Positions 28,626 through 37,715 of a DNA stretch of 64,000 nt are shown here, piece after piece (within the stretch, counting starts at the first letter, position 1; each line of letters begins with the position of its first letter). A model generated the notes under the pieces. That model was not told where the DNA came from and searched no databases. It saw only the letters and a program-made list of their open reading frames with translations. This DNA is from Emcibacter nanhaiensis (GTDB taxonomy: Bacteria; Pseudomonadota; Alphaproteobacteria; Sphingomonadales; Emcibacteraceae). The stretch is from positions 372,001-436,000 of the forward strand of contig NZ_VFIY01000004.1 in the NCBI RefSeq assembly GCF_006385175.1, written 5' to 3'. A program made the translations under genes and the position numbers.

Positions 28626-30041
28626 ATGGCTTTGACCATCGCCATCATCGGCCGCCCCAATGTGGGCAAATCCACCTTTTTCAACCGGCTGGTTGGGAAA
28701 CGGCTTGCTATTGTCGATGATACCCCGGGCGTGACCCGCGACCGCAGGGAGGCTATGGGCTCGCTGGGCGACTATAAATTCAAGATCATCGATACCGCCG
28801 GGCTCGAGGAAGGCAAGGGCAAGAGCCTGTCGGCCCGCATGTGGCAGCAGACAGAAAAGGCCATCGAGGAAGCCGACTTCTCGCTGTTTATGATCGATGC
28901 CCGGGCCGGGATTACCCCGCTCGACAAGCATTTCGCCGAGCTGCTGCGCCGCGGCAACCATCCCATGATCCTGGTCGCCAACAAGGCCGAAGGCCGGGCC
29001 GGGGAAGAGGGGCTCTATGACGCCTACAGCCTGGGGCTCGGCGCGCCGGTGGCCATTTCTGCCGAACATGGCGAGGGCCTCGCCGAGCTGATCGAGGCCT
29101 TTGATGAAATGTGCCGGGAGCTGGGTATTGATCCGCTGTCCGAGGAAGAGGAAGAAGTGGTCAGCTTCTCCGTCGCCATCGAGGGCGAAGTCAGCGAGGA
29201 AGAGGAAGCCGAAAGCGAGATCGATCCCGGCCTGCCGCTGCAGATCGCCATTGTCGGCCGTCCCAATGTGGGCAAATCGACCCTGGTCAACCAGATCCTG
29301 GGTGAGGAACGGCAGATCACCGGGCCTGAGGCGGGCCTGACCCGCGACACCATCGGTGTGACCTTCGACTATGAGGGCCGGGAAATCCGCATGTTCGATA
29401 CCGCCGGCCTGCGCCGCAAGGCCAAGGTGCAGGAAAAGCTGGAAAAGCTGTCGGTCGCCGACACCATCCGCGCCTTGAACTTCGCCGAGGTCGTGATCCT
29501 GATGGTCGACGCCACCATGCCGTTCGAGCGCCAGGACCTGAGCATCGCCAGCCTGGCGGTGCAGGAAGGCCGCTCGGTGGTCATCGCCCTTAACAAATAC
29601 GACCTGATTGAAAACCGCCAGGAAGTGCTGAAGGATATTGCCGAGAAGCTGGAACACACCCTGCCGCAGGTCAAGGGCATTCCGGTGGTGCCGATCAGTG
29701 CGCTGACCGGTCGTGGCGTCAACAAGCTGATGCCGGCGGTGTTCGAGGCGTATAGGCAGTGGAACCGGCGCATCTCGACCTCCAAGCTCAACCGCTGGCT
29801 CGCCGAGACCACCGACTATCATCCGGCGCCGTCGGTCAGTGGCCGGCGCGTCAAGATGCGCTATATCACTCAGATCAAAACCCGGCCGCCAACTTTTGCG
29901 ATCTTTTGCAACCGCCCGGCCGCCGTGCCTGACAGCTACCAGCGCTACCTGATGAACGAATTGCGCTGGGACTTCGAACTGCCCGGCGTGCCGATCCGGC
30001 TGCTGCTGCGCAGGGGTGATAATCCCTATCATAAGAAGTAG
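28626..30041 (+). CDS. der: Ribosome biogenesis GTPase Der (EngA)
   Basis: Tandem GTPase required for 50S assembly. Two G domains: GRPNVGKSTF near residue 8 with 'DDTPGVTRDR' and 'NKAEG', and GRPNVGKSTL near residue 212 with 'LTRDTIGV', 'DTAGLRRKAK' and 'NKYD'. A KH-like domain closes the C-terminus. The linker between the G domains is acidic (E-rich, about residues 170-205). 471 aa. Follows yfgM-bamB as in many proteobacteria, though the hairpin upstream may separate expression. Confidence 0.96.
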   Translation: MALTIAIIGRPNVGKSTFFNRLVGKRLAIVDDTPGVTRDRREAMGSLGDYKFKIIDTAGLEEGKGKSLSARMWQQTEKAIEEADFSLFMIDARAGITPLDKHFAELLRRGNHPMILVANKAEGRAGEEGLYDAYSLGLGAPVAISAEHGEGLAELIEAFDEMCRELGIDPLSEEEEEVVSFSVAIEGEVSEEEEAESEIDPGLPLQIAIVGRPNVGKSTLVNQILGEERQITGPEAGLTRDTIGVTFDYEGREIRMFDTAGLRRKAKVQEKLEKLSVADTIRALNFAEVVILMVDATMPFERQDLSIASLAVQEGRSVVIALNKYDLIENRQEVLKDIAEKLEHTLPQVKGIPVVPISALTGRGVNKLMPAVFEAYRQWNRRISTSKLNRWLAETTDYHPAPSVSGRRVKMRYITQIKTRPPTFAIFCNRPAAVPDSYQRYLMNELRWDFELPGVPIRLLLRRGDNPYHKK

Positions 30042-30063
30042 GACATATCCCGCATATTCTGTC

Positions 30064-30150
30064 GTCATCCCCGCGCAGGCGGGGATCCATTTGTAACATG
30101 GTAAGACCGTATCAAGCGGAACCATGGACTCCCGCTTTTGCGGGAGTGAC
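30064..30150. repeat. REP-like inverted pair of 27-base palindromic units
   Basis: Two related units in opposite orientation, 30064-30090 and 30124-30150, separated by 33 bases. Each begins GTCA-Y-CCCGC, folds on itself (CCCCGC...GCGGGG; CCCGC...GCGGG) and ends TCCAT or its complement. This is the known GTCAT(T/C)CCCGC...GCGGG-ATCCA type of dispersed palindrome. It lies between the convergent stops of der and an orphan gene, where it may also end transcription. Confidence 0.75.
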
Positions 30151-30155
30151 GGAAG

Positions 30156-30650
30156 TTATCCGAGAACTTTTCCAAATATCGCCAACTGTTCATCGTTTAA
30201 ATAATGGATTTCTTCGTCTAAGTCGGAATTACAATAAAATCCATTTTCTTTTGAATAAGCGGCATAGATGTTCCCGCTGGCTTCGGTCGGGTTGAAAATA
30301 CTTAGATGTCCGTGACAGGTTTCATCACCGCACCATGATATCATGGCACCATTTTCAGACAAAAATTGAAGTGTTTTTCGAATATTGGTTAGCCACTGGC
30401 TTTGAGGAGGAAAGTCAAAAACCCTCATGTCGATGACAATATGGTTGTAGTCATTTTCTTTTATTTTTTGGGCTTTGAAAGCCACCTTAGCATCGTGCCA
30501 AGCATTTAGCAGCTTTTCTGTTTCCAATTCAGGAAGGAGCGAATTTTTCCAATAGCCATAAAAATAAAGGCCAGGTTCGAACTCCTGACCACTATTTGCC
30601 CCTGCATTTTCAGCATTCCAAACAATATAAATGCTGTCTTTCACATTCAT
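30156..30650 (-). CDS. Orphan protein of unknown function (AT-rich gene)
   Basis: I do not recognise this 164-residue protein. It has no signal peptide or membrane helix, many aromatic and acidic residues, and a 'SWCGDETCHGH' stretch with two Cys and two His that could bind a metal. Start 30650 is chosen because GGGGGAT lies upstream at good spacing; a TTG five codons earlier overlaps that site. The gene is visibly poorer in G+C than its neighbours and uses A/T-ending codons, and a REP-like element abuts its stop, all consistent with recent transfer. Its reading frame is intact. Confidence 0.65.
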   Translation of the reverse strand: MNVKDSIYIVWNAENAGANSGQEFEPGLYFYGYWKNSLLPELETEKLLNAWHDAKVAFKAQKIKENDYNHIVIDMRVFDFPPQSQWLTNIRKTLQFLSENGAMISWCGDETCHGHLSIFNPTEASGNIYAAYSKENGFYCNSDLDEEIHYLNDEQLAIFGKVLG

Positions 30651-30680
30651 TTCTTTATCCCCCAATTGATGTCCTGACGA

Positions 30681-31403
30681 TTACTTCTCTTTCCACTCTT
30701 TGAAATCAAACAGCTGGCCGGTCTCGCTGAACTCCTCCGAGCAGAGCTCCACGAACATGGGCGCGATCTCTTTGGGATGGGGGAGCTTTTCCGGATCCTC
30801 GCCGGGCACGGCCTTGGCGCGCATGGCGGTGCGCATGGGGCCGGGGTTGACCAGGTTGGCCTTGATATTGGTGATTTTCATTTCCTCGGCCCAGGTCCTG
30901 ACCAGCACCTCGAGCGCCGCCTTGCTCATGGCGTAGCCGGCCCAGTAGGCCCGGTTCTTGTGGGCGACGCCGGAGGAGACAAACAGCGCACGGCCGGCGT
31001 CGGACTGCTTGAGCAGTGATTCCATGGAGCGGATCAGGCGGAAATTGGCGGTCAGGTTGATATCGAGCAGGGAATCCCAGTCCTTGGGGGCGATATGGGC
31101 GACCGGGGACAGGATGCCGAGATAGCCGGCATTGCCGACCAGAATGTCGAGCTTGCCGTATTTTTCATAGAGGGCGGCGCCCAACCGGTCGATGCCGTCA
31201 AAGTCCGTGATATCCAGCGGCACCAGCAGCGCTTCCCGGCCGGTTTCCTGCTTGATTTCGTCATCAAGGGCTTCGAGGGCGCCGACGGTACGGGCGACCA
31301 GGATCACGTCGGCGCCTTCGCGGGCGAATTCCAGGGCTACAGCCCGGCCGATGCCGCGGGAGGCGCCGGTGATCAGGGCGATTTTTCCGTCCAATTTACC
31401 CAT
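30681..31403 (-). CDS. SDR family NAD(P)-dependent oxidoreductase
   Basis: Classical short-chain dehydrogenase. Cofactor motif TGASRGIG near residue 14, 'LVGNAGYLG' and the catalytic 'YAMSK' with an upstream serine in 'FVSSGVAHK'. 240 aa. It follows purF by nine bases on the same strand, an arrangement common in alphaproteobacteria, so the two are co-transcribed. The substrate is not known; the 'VNPGPMRTAMRAKA' region is typical of the family and does not narrow it. Confidence 0.88.
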   Translation of the reverse strand: MGKLDGKIALITGASRGIGRAVALEFAREGADVILVARTVGALEALDDEIKQETGREALLVPLDITDFDGIDRLGAALYEKYGKLDILVGNAGYLGILSPVAHIAPKDWDSLLDINLTANFRLIRSMESLLKQSDAGRALFVSSGVAHKNRAYWAGYAMSKAALEVLVRTWAEEMKITNIKANLVNPGPMRTAMRAKAVPGEDPEKLPHPKEIAPMFVELCSEEFSETGQLFDFKEWKEK

Positions 31404-31412
31404 GATATGCCT

Positions 31413-32903
31413 TTAGTCCGTCAGGAAAGAGAATTGTTTGTTGTCTTCGCCCAGGGCTTCATCGGTGAGCGGGGTTGGATAGTCGCCGCTGAAACAGGCG
31501 TCGCAATATTGCGGGCTGTTGCTATCGCGGCTGGTTTCGCCCACGGCGCGGTACAGGCCGTCGATGGAGACAAAGGCGAGGCTGTCGGCATCGATATATT
31601 TGGCCATTTCCTCAACGCTCATGCGCGAGGCCAGCAATTTGTCCTTCTCGGGTGTATCGACGCCGTAAAAGCAGCTGTTGGTGGTCGGCGGGCTGGCGAT
31701 GCGCATATGCACTTCCTTGGCCCCGGCAGCGCGCATCATCTCGACAATCTTGATGGAGGTGGTGCCGCGCACGATACTGTCATCGATCAGGACGATGCTT
31801 TTGCCTTCGATCTCGGCCTTGTTGGCGTTATGTTTCAGCTTCACGCCCAGGTGGCGGATCTGGTCCGACGGTTCAATGAAAGTGCGCCCCACATAATGGT
31901 TGCGGATAATGCCGAGCTCGAACGGAATGCCGGACTGCTGGGCATAGCCGATGGCGGCGGGCACGCCGGAATCCGGCACCGGGATCACCAGGTCGGCCTC
32001 GACGGTGCTTTCCTTGGCCAGTTCCTTGCCGATGTTTTTGCGTACTTCATAGACGCTGCGGTCGTTGGTGATGCTGTCGGGACGGGAGAAATAGACATGT
32101 TCGAAAATGCAGGGGCGGGGCTTTTTGGCCGGGAACGGATGATGACTGGTCAGTCCGTCCGCATCAATGACAATGAGCTCGCCCGGCTCCACATCGCGAA
32201 TATATTCCGCGCCGATAATATCGAGGGCACAGGTCTCGCTGGCGAAAATATAGGTGTCGTCGGACAGTTTGCCGAGCACCAGCGGTCGCACGCCAAGCGG
32301 GTCACGGGCGCCGATCAGTTTCTTCTGGGACAGCGCCACCACGGAATAGGCGCCTTCGATACGGCGCAGCGCATCCACTACCCGGTCGACAAGATTTGTA
32401 TAGGTGCTGGTGGCGACCAGATGGATCATCACTTCCGAATCCGACGTGGACTGGAAAATCGCACCTTTCTCCACCAGAATTTTACGCAGCGTCCAGGCAT
32501 TGGTCAGGTTGCCGTTATGGGCCACGGCAAAGCCACCGGACGACAGGTCGGCAAACAGCGGCTGGATGTTGCGCATGGCCGAGCCGCCGGTGGTGGAATA
32601 GCGCACATGGCCGATGGCGGACATGCCGGGCAGGGACTCGATCACCTTCTGGCTGTTGAAGTTGTCGGCCACATGGCCCATGGATTTATGGGAATGAAAG
32701 TTCCGGCCGTCAAAGGTCACGATCCCGGCGGCTTCCTGGCCGCGGTGCTGCAGGGCATGCAGGCCGAGCACCGTGTGGGCGGCGGATTCCTCATGGTTAT
32801 AGATCCCGAAAACGCCGCATTCTTCATGCAGTTTGTCGTCATCGAAGGGATTGGTGCCAATCAGGTCCTGGGAGCCGGGGCGGGGAGCAGTAAATTCCGT
32901 CAT
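31413..32903 (-). CDS. purF: Amidophosphoribosyltransferase
   Basis: First step of purine synthesis: makes 5-phosphoribosylamine from PRPP and glutamine. A propeptide of about 28 residues precedes the nucleophilic cysteine in '[11 protein letters not shown]'. The glutaminase motifs '[11 protein letters not shown]' and '[10 protein letters not shown]' are present, and the PRTase site is '[12 protein letters not shown]'. 496 aa. Lies between cvpA and the SDR gene. A gap of about 90 bases to cvpA could hold its own promoter. Confidence 0.97.
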   Translation of the reverse strand: MTEFTAPRPGSQDLIGTNPFDDDKLHEECGVFGIYNHEESAAHTVLGLHALQHRGQEAAGIVTFDGRNFHSHKSMGHVADNFNSQKVIESLPGMSAIGHVRYSTTGGSAMRNIQPLFADLSSGGFAVAHNGNLTNAWTLRKILVEKGAIFQSTSDSEVMIHLVATSTYTNLVDRVVDALRRIEGAYSVVALSQKKLIGARDPLGVRPLVLGKLSDDTYIFASETCALDIIGAEYIRDVEPGELIVIDADGLTSHHPFPAKKPRPCIFEHVYFSRPDSITNDRSVYEVRKNIGKELAKESTVEADLVIPVPDSGVPAAIGYAQQSGIPFELGIIRNHYVGRTFIEPSDQIRHLGVKLKHNANKAEIEGKSIVLIDDSIVRGTTSIKIVEMMRAAGAKEVHMRIASPPTTNSCFYGVDTPEKDKLLASRMSVEEMAKYIDADSLAFVSIDGLYRAVGETSRDSNSPQYCDACFSGDYPTPLTDEALGEDNKQFSFLTD

Positions 32904-32995
32904 ATGGTCAACTCGTCACAATGGTTGTTGAGCGTCAATCGTGTGGTGGCCTCTGGGGCGTTATATGTCGAAACGGTTTCTATGTGAACCTTTTT

Positions 32996-33631
32996 TTATT
33001 CGTCCATCTTTTTCTTGAACAGTTCGTCCATCTCGTCGGTGTTCTCTTTGTCATAACCTTCCTCATCCCGGGAGCTGCTGGAGAAGGAGGTAAAGATGTT
33101 TTTCAGCAAACTCATATTTTCCCGGGTTTCTTCCGGATCGATATCGTCTTTGAGGGGGTTCATCGCATTGACCATGCTGGCTCCATATTCCACCAGCGGG
33201 CGTGATTTGGAATCCTGGTACCAGTCCGGGAAGTGTTTCGGTGAGACAAAGGTATTGATCACGAGGAAAATAACGCAGATCAGCAACATGCCGCGCAAAA
33301 TCCCGAACAGCACGCCGAGACTGCGGTCGAGGGCGCCGACATGGCTTTCCTTGATTTTCCTGCCGATAAAAGTGGCGATAAATTTCAGCAGCATCAGGCT
33401 GACCACGCCCAGGAGGGCATAGGAAATGATGCTGGCCATGATATCCGGCTGAATCAGTTCCCTGGCATAGGGGGCGGCAAGGGGCTGCCCCTGCAGGGTA
33501 AGAATCAAGGCCCCGGCCCAGGCCGCGAGGCTCAGCGCCTCGGTGGTAAAGCCCTTACTCCAGGACACAATGCCGGAAATCACCAAAGTGGCGAGGACAA
33601 TGATGTCAAACGGGTTCAGCAAGCCTTCCAT
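32996..33631 (-). CDS. cvpA: CvpA family membrane protein
   Basis: Small inner-membrane protein with about four helices ('LVISGIVSWSKGFTTEALSLAAW', 'SYALLGVVSLMLLKFIA', 'LGVLFGILRGMLLICVIFLV') and a charged cytoplasmic tail. CvpA is linked to colicin V export and envelope homeostasis; its biochemical role is not settled. 211 aa. The start overlaps the radA stop by one base (TGATG), so they are translated together, and purF follows, as in E. coli where cvpA-purF form one operon. Confidence 0.9.
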   Translation of the reverse strand: MEGLLNPFDIIVLATLVISGIVSWSKGFTTEALSLAAWAGALILTLQGQPLAAPYARELIQPDIMASIISYALLGVVSLMLLKFIATFIGRKIKESHVGALDRSLGVLFGILRGMLLICVIFLVINTFVSPKHFPDWYQDSKSRPLVEYGASMVNAMNPLKDDIDPEETRENMSLLKNIFTSFSSSSRDEEGYDKENTDEMDELFKKKMDE

Positions 33632-35010
33632 CAGTTTCCTTCCAGGTCGACGGCAATCAGGTCGACCAGTTTGCGGATTTCATCCAGTTCCACCACGCGC
33701 AGGTCCTTGCCCTTGTGCTTGATATTGGCCGGGATATAGGCCTGCTCGAAGCCGAGCTTGGCGGATTCCTTGAGCCGGGCGTCGGCCTGGCCCACCGGCC
33801 GGAGTTCCCCGGACAGGCTGATTTCCCCGAACAATACCGTGTTTTTGGCGATTGAATAGCCGGACAGCGAGGAAATCAGGGCGGCGGCGACGGCCATATC
33901 GGCGGCCGGTTCCGAGATCCGCAGCCCGCCGGCCACATTGAGATAGATATCAAAAGCGCCAAGGCCGAGGCCACAACGGGCGTCGAGCACGGCGATGATC
34001 ATGGAGAGCCGTCCCGAATCCCAGCCGACCACGGCCCGGCGCGGGGTGCCGAGCGAGGACGGCGCCACCAGGGCCTGGATTTCCACCAGCATGGGGCGGG
34101 AGCCCTCCATGCCGGCAAAGACCGCCGAGCCGGCGACATCGCCGGTATGGTTGCCGAGGAACAGGGTCGAGGGGTTATGCACCTCCTGCAGGCCCATGTC
34201 GCTCATCTCAAACACACCGATCTCGTCGGTGCCGCCGAAGCGGTTCTTGACCGCGCGCAGGATGCGGAACTGGTGGCCGCGGTCGCCTTCGAAATAAAGG
34301 ACGGTATCGACCATATGCTCCAGGACCCGGGGACCGGCGATCTGGCCGTCCTTGGTCACATGGCCGACCAGCACCACAGCCACATTGCGCCGTTTGGCAA
34401 AGCGGATCAGTTCCTGGGCACAGGTGCGGACCTGGGCCACGGTGCCCGGCGCGGATTCGATGGTGTCGGCAAACATGGTCTGGATCGAGTCAATGACCAC
34501 CACCTGCGGCAGGTCACCATGTTCCAGAGTGGCGATGATGTTGCGCAGATTGGTTTCGGAGCCGAGCTTGACCGGATTATCCTCCAGCCCCAGCCGTTTG
34601 GCGCGCATGCGCACCTGGCTGGTGGATTCCTCGCCGGAGATATAGATGGTGCGATGGCCGCTGCCGGCAAGCCGCGCCATGGCCTGCAACAGGATGGTGG
34701 ACTTGCCGATCCCCGGATCGCCGCCGATCAGTGTCGCCGAGCCCGGCACCAGGCCGCCGCCGCAGGCGCGGTCGAATTCGGCCATGCCCGACATCATGCG
34801 GGCGGGCGGGGTTTCCTCGCCCCTGAGGTCGCCGAGGTCGATCACGGTTCCCCTGGCCGGGGACGAGCCCTTGCCAAGCCCGCTGGGCAGACTCTGGTCG
34901 GTTTCCTCGATGATGCTGTTCCATTCGCCGCAGGATTCGCATTGCCCCATCCATTTGGACGTGACGCTGCCGCAGGACTGGCAGACATATGTGCGACGGG
35001 CTTTGGCCAT
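33631..35010 (-). CDS. radA: DNA repair protein RadA
   Basis: RecA-like ATPase that drives branch migration in recombination. Four-cysteine zinc finger at the N-terminus (CQSCG...CESCGEW), Walker A 'GGDPGIGKST' near residue 94, the RadA motif 'KNRFGGTDE' and a C-terminal Lon-like domain ('AGGLRISEPAADMAVAAAL'). 459 aa. Head of a tight radA-cvpA pair; mlaF ends three bases upstream, so it probably belongs to the alr-mlaE-mlaF message. Confidence 0.96.
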   Translation of the reverse strand: MAKARRTYVCQSCGSVTSKWMGQCESCGEWNSIIEETDQSLPSGLGKGSSPARGTVIDLGDLRGEETPPARMMSGMAEFDRACGGGLVPGSATLIGGDPGIGKSTILLQAMARLAGSGHRTIYISGEESTSQVRMRAKRLGLEDNPVKLGSETNLRNIIATLEHGDLPQVVVIDSIQTMFADTIESAPGTVAQVRTCAQELIRFAKRRNVAVVLVGHVTKDGQIAGPRVLEHMVDTVLYFEGDRGHQFRILRAVKNRFGGTDEIGVFEMSDMGLQEVHNPSTLFLGNHTGDVAGSAVFAGMEGSRPMLVEIQALVAPSSLGTPRRAVVGWDSGRLSMIIAVLDARCGLGLGAFDIYLNVAGGLRISEPAADMAVAAALISSLSGYSIAKNTVLFGEISLSGELRPVGQADARLKESAKLGFEQAYIPANIKHKGKDLRVVELDEIRKLVDLIAVDLEGN

Positions 35011-35013
35011 GGG

Positions 35014-35805
35014 TCAGGCTTTCAGAATTTCCATCTTGATCGGCCCTTCGGCCTTGCCGTGGATGAATTGCTCTACATAATCATTGCCACTGTGGTCGAT
35101 ATCGGCCCGCGGGCCGCTCCAGATGATATTGCCCTTATAGATCATGGCGCACTTGTCAGCGATCTTGCGCACGCTGGCCATGTCATGGGTGATGCTGAGC
35201 GCTGTGGCGCCGAGGTCCTTCACGCATTCCACAATCAGGTCGTTGATCACATCCGCCATAATCGGATCAAGACCGGTGGTCGGTTCGTCAAAGAAGATGA
35301 TTTCCGGCTCGTCGGCAATGGCGCGGGCGAGGCCGACGCGCTTCTGCATGCCGCCGGACAGTTCGGCCGGGCTCAGCATGGCCACCTCCGGCTCCAGGCC
35401 GACCCGGCGCAGTTTCTCAATGGCGACTTCCTTGGCGTCCTTGCGCGACATTTTCTTGGTGGCAATCAGCCGGAAGGCCACATTCTCCCACACCGGGAGG
35501 CTGTCGAACAGGGCCGCGCCCTGGAACAGCATGCCAAACTTGCCCATGATCCTTTTGCGGTCTTTGCCGGACATGCCAACGGTTTCCTCGCCGTCGATCT
35601 TGATGCTGCCGGCATCGGGCTCGAGCAGGCCGAGAATACATTTCAGCGTCACCGACTTGCCGGACCCGGAGCCGCCGATGATGACCATGGATTCCCCCGG
35701 CATCACATCCAGATCGATGCTGTCGAGCACGACTTTGCTGCCGAAGGCTTTTCTCACGCCGCGGAGACTGATTTTTGGCACTTCTTTATTCTGGATCTCG
35801 GTCAT
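35014..35805 (-). CDS. mlaF: Phospholipid ABC transporter ATP-binding protein MlaF
   Basis: ATPase of the Mla system that moves phospholipids between the membranes and keeps them out of the outer leaflet. Walker A 'GGSGSGKSVTL', signature 'LSGGMQKR', Walker B 'IIFFDEPTTGLDP' and the H-loop 'SITHDMASVRKI'. 263 aa. Overlaps mlaE by four bases. mlaD and mlaC, usual partners, are not adjacent. Confidence 0.93.
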   Translation of the reverse strand: MTEIQNKEVPKISLRGVRKAFGSKVVLDSIDLDVMPGESMVIIGGSGSGKSVTLKCILGLLEPDAGSIKIDGEETVGMSGKDRKRIMGKFGMLFQGAALFDSLPVWENVAFRLIATKKMSRKDAKEVAIEKLRRVGLEPEVAMLSPAELSGGMQKRVGLARAIADEPEIIFFDEPTTGLDPIMADVINDLIVECVKDLGATALSITHDMASVRKIADKCAMIYKGNIIWSGPRADIDHSGNDYVEQFIHGKAEGPIKMEILKA

Positions 35806-36578
35806 GACGAAAAGAACATCTCTGTTACGATATAGTTGGTCAGCAAAATCAGCATGCAGGCGGAGACCACGGCATTGGTGGTGGAAATGCCCACACCCTG
35901 GGCGCCGCCGCGGCTGTAGAAACCGTGGTAGCAGCCCATCAGCGAGACGACAAAGCCGAACACCGCGCCTTTGGTCAGGCTGGCGCGTACATCAATGGCT
36001 TCAAGGAAGTCCATGGTGGTTTTCATATAGACGCTGGGGTTGAAGCCGAGCTTTGTGGTGGCGATCAGGAAGCCGCCCATCACGCCGATGGTGTCGGCTA
36101 CAATCACCAGCATGAACGGCATCATGATCAGGGTTGCCAGGATGCGCGGGGCAATCAGATATTTAAAGGGATCGGTGGACAGGGTGCTGAGGGCGTCGAT
36201 CTGTTCGGTGACCCGCATGGTGCCAAGCTCCGCCGCCATGGAGGCGCTGACCCGGCCGGCGACGATCAGGCCGCAGAGCACCGGGCCCAGTTCGCGCACG
36301 ATGCCAATCACAACGATTGACGGCAGCACGCTTTCCGCATTGAAGCGGGAGCCGCCTTCATAAATGTTGAGCGCCAGCGCGGCGCCGGTAAACAGCGCGG
36401 TCAGGCCCACCACCGGCAGGCTGTAATAGCCGATAGTCATCATCTGTTTGAACAGCGCCCGCGGATAGAAGGGCGGGGCAAACATATGGGAAACTGCTGA
36501 GGTGGCAAAAACCCCCAAATGGCCGGCCGCCTGCAGAAACATGAAGAACACGCGGCCAATTCTGGCAAGAAAATTCAT
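35802..36578 (-). CDS. mlaE: Phospholipid ABC transporter permease MlaE
   Basis: Membrane subunit of the Mla transporter: about five helices and the conserved MlaE stretch 'ELGTMRVTEQIDALSTLS' with 'PRILATLIMMPFMLV'. 258 aa. Translationally coupled to mlaF (ATGA). It sits between alr and mlaF in the dnaB-alr-mlaEF-radA run, a common alphaproteobacterial order. The substrate-binding MCE protein MlaD must be encoded elsewhere. Confidence 0.93.
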   Translation of the reverse strand: MNFLARIGRVFFMFLQAAGHLGVFATSAVSHMFAPPFYPRALFKQMMTIGYYSLPVVGLTALFTGAALALNIYEGGSRFNAESVLPSIVVIGIVRELGPVLCGLIVAGRVSASMAAELGTMRVTEQIDALSTLSTDPFKYLIAPRILATLIMMPFMLVIVADTIGVMGGFLIATTKLGFNPSVYMKTTMDFLEAIDVRASLTKGAVFGFVVSLMGCYHGFYSRGGAQGVGISTTNAVVSACMLILLTNYIVTEMFFSS

Positions 36579-36596
36579 TACTCCTCCACCCGCTTG

Positions 36597-37715
36597 TTAT
36601 TTTACCGGGATATAAACACGATGATATCGTTCCCGAACACCGGTCAGAATTTCGTATTGGCTTAGGTTAGACAGTTCAGACGCCTTTTCAAGTGTAATAT
36701 GCTGTCCCAGCAATTCAATTTCATCGCCCTCGGAAACAGTGCTGAACCCGGGCCCGGTGATGTCGATGGCCAGCATGTCCATGGAGACCCGGCCGACCAC
36801 CGGAACTTCGCGGCCGGCCAGATACAGGTGCCCCACATTGTTGAAGACCTGCAGGTAACCGTCCGCATAGCCCACGTTGACAATGGCGATGCGGCTGCGA
36901 TGCGGTGCATTCCAGGTGGAGCCGTAACCGACACCCATACCTTCGCGGACTTCACGCACCTGCAGAATCCGCCCGGATATGGTGAAAACCGGGTGGATGT
37001 CGGCGGGCAGGGGCGCGTTAAGCGACGGATTGCCGCCAAACAGCAGCAGGCCCGGGCGCACCATGTCAAAATGATAGTCCGGCCCCAGCAGGATGCCGCC
37101 GGAATTGGCCAGTGACGCCGGGATGCCGGGGAAGGTGGCGCTGATCTTGCGGAAGGTTTCGAGCTGCTGCTTGTTCAGGCTATTGCCTTTGTCGTCGGCA
37201 CAGGCCAGATGGCTCATGACCAGGGCGATATTGACCTCTTTGAGCGGGCTCGCGTGATTGAGCAGCTGCGCGGTCTCATCCGGCGAAAAGCCGAGCCGAT
37301 TGATGCCGGTATCAAAATGTAGGGCGCAGGGCAGGCCCTGGCCGTTGGCTTTCCACAGGGCGAGCTGTTCCGGGCTGTTGATGACCGGGCGCAGCTTATG
37401 GTCGGTGAAATAGGCCTCATGACCGGCAAACAGCCCGTTCAACACATAGATGCAGGCATCGGGGGTATGGTGGCGCAATTCCACGGCCTCGGCCAGGTTG
37501 GCAACAAAGAAGTTCGCACAGCCGGCTTCGTGGAACAGGGCGGGCGCGACCTCGGCGATTCCCATCCCATAAGCATCGGCTTTGACCATGGCGGCGGCAT
37601 CGGCGTTCGCGGCCAGCTTGCGGACAGCACGGTAATTATCGACGATGGCCGGCAGGTCAATGGTCAGTGTCGCCTGGCAATCGACGGGCAGGGAAGTCAT
37701 GGTTTCCCGTGGCAT
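36597..37715 (-). CDS. alr: Alanine racemase
   Basis: PLP enzyme that makes D-alanine for peptidoglycan. The PLP lysine is in 'AMVKADAYGMG' (near residue 45) and the catalytic tyrosine in 'GVGYGSTWNAPHRSR'; 'GRVSMDMLAIDIT' is a further family motif. 372 aa, normal length. The ATG overlaps the dnaB stop by one base; a second ATG five codons in is also possible. MlaE follows after 18 bases. Confidence 0.95.
   Translation of the reverse strand: MPRETMTSLPVDCQATLTIDLPAIVDNYRAVRKLAANADAAAMVKADAYGMGIAEVAPALFHEAGCANFFVANLAEAVELRHHTPDACIYVLNGLFAGHEAYFTDHKLRPVINSPEQLALWKANGQGLPCALHFDTGINRLGFSPDETAQLLNHASPLKEVNIALVMSHLACADDKGNSLNKQQLETFRKISATFPGIPASLANSGGILLGPDYHFDMVRPGLLLFGGNPSLNAPLPADIHPVFTISGRILQVREVREGMGVGYGSTWNAPHRSRIAIVNVGYADGYLQVFNNVGHLYLAGREVPVVGRVSMDMLAIDITGPGFSTVSEGDEIELLGQHITLEKASELSNLSQYEILTGVRERYHRVYIPVK

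Noticed and set aside
28572-30125. A 517-codon minus-strand frame over der
   Set aside because: Der is certain on the plus strand (two GTPase domains); the opposite frame is compositionally biased and has no motif.
31095-32987. A 630-codon plus-strand open frame opposite the SDR and purF
   Set aside because: It runs antisense over two well-identified genes, has no family motif, and reflects the lack of stops opposite GC-rich codons.
34147-35835. A 562-codon plus-strand frame opposite radA and mlaF
   Set aside because: Antisense shadow; radA and mlaF carry all catalytic motifs on the minus strand.
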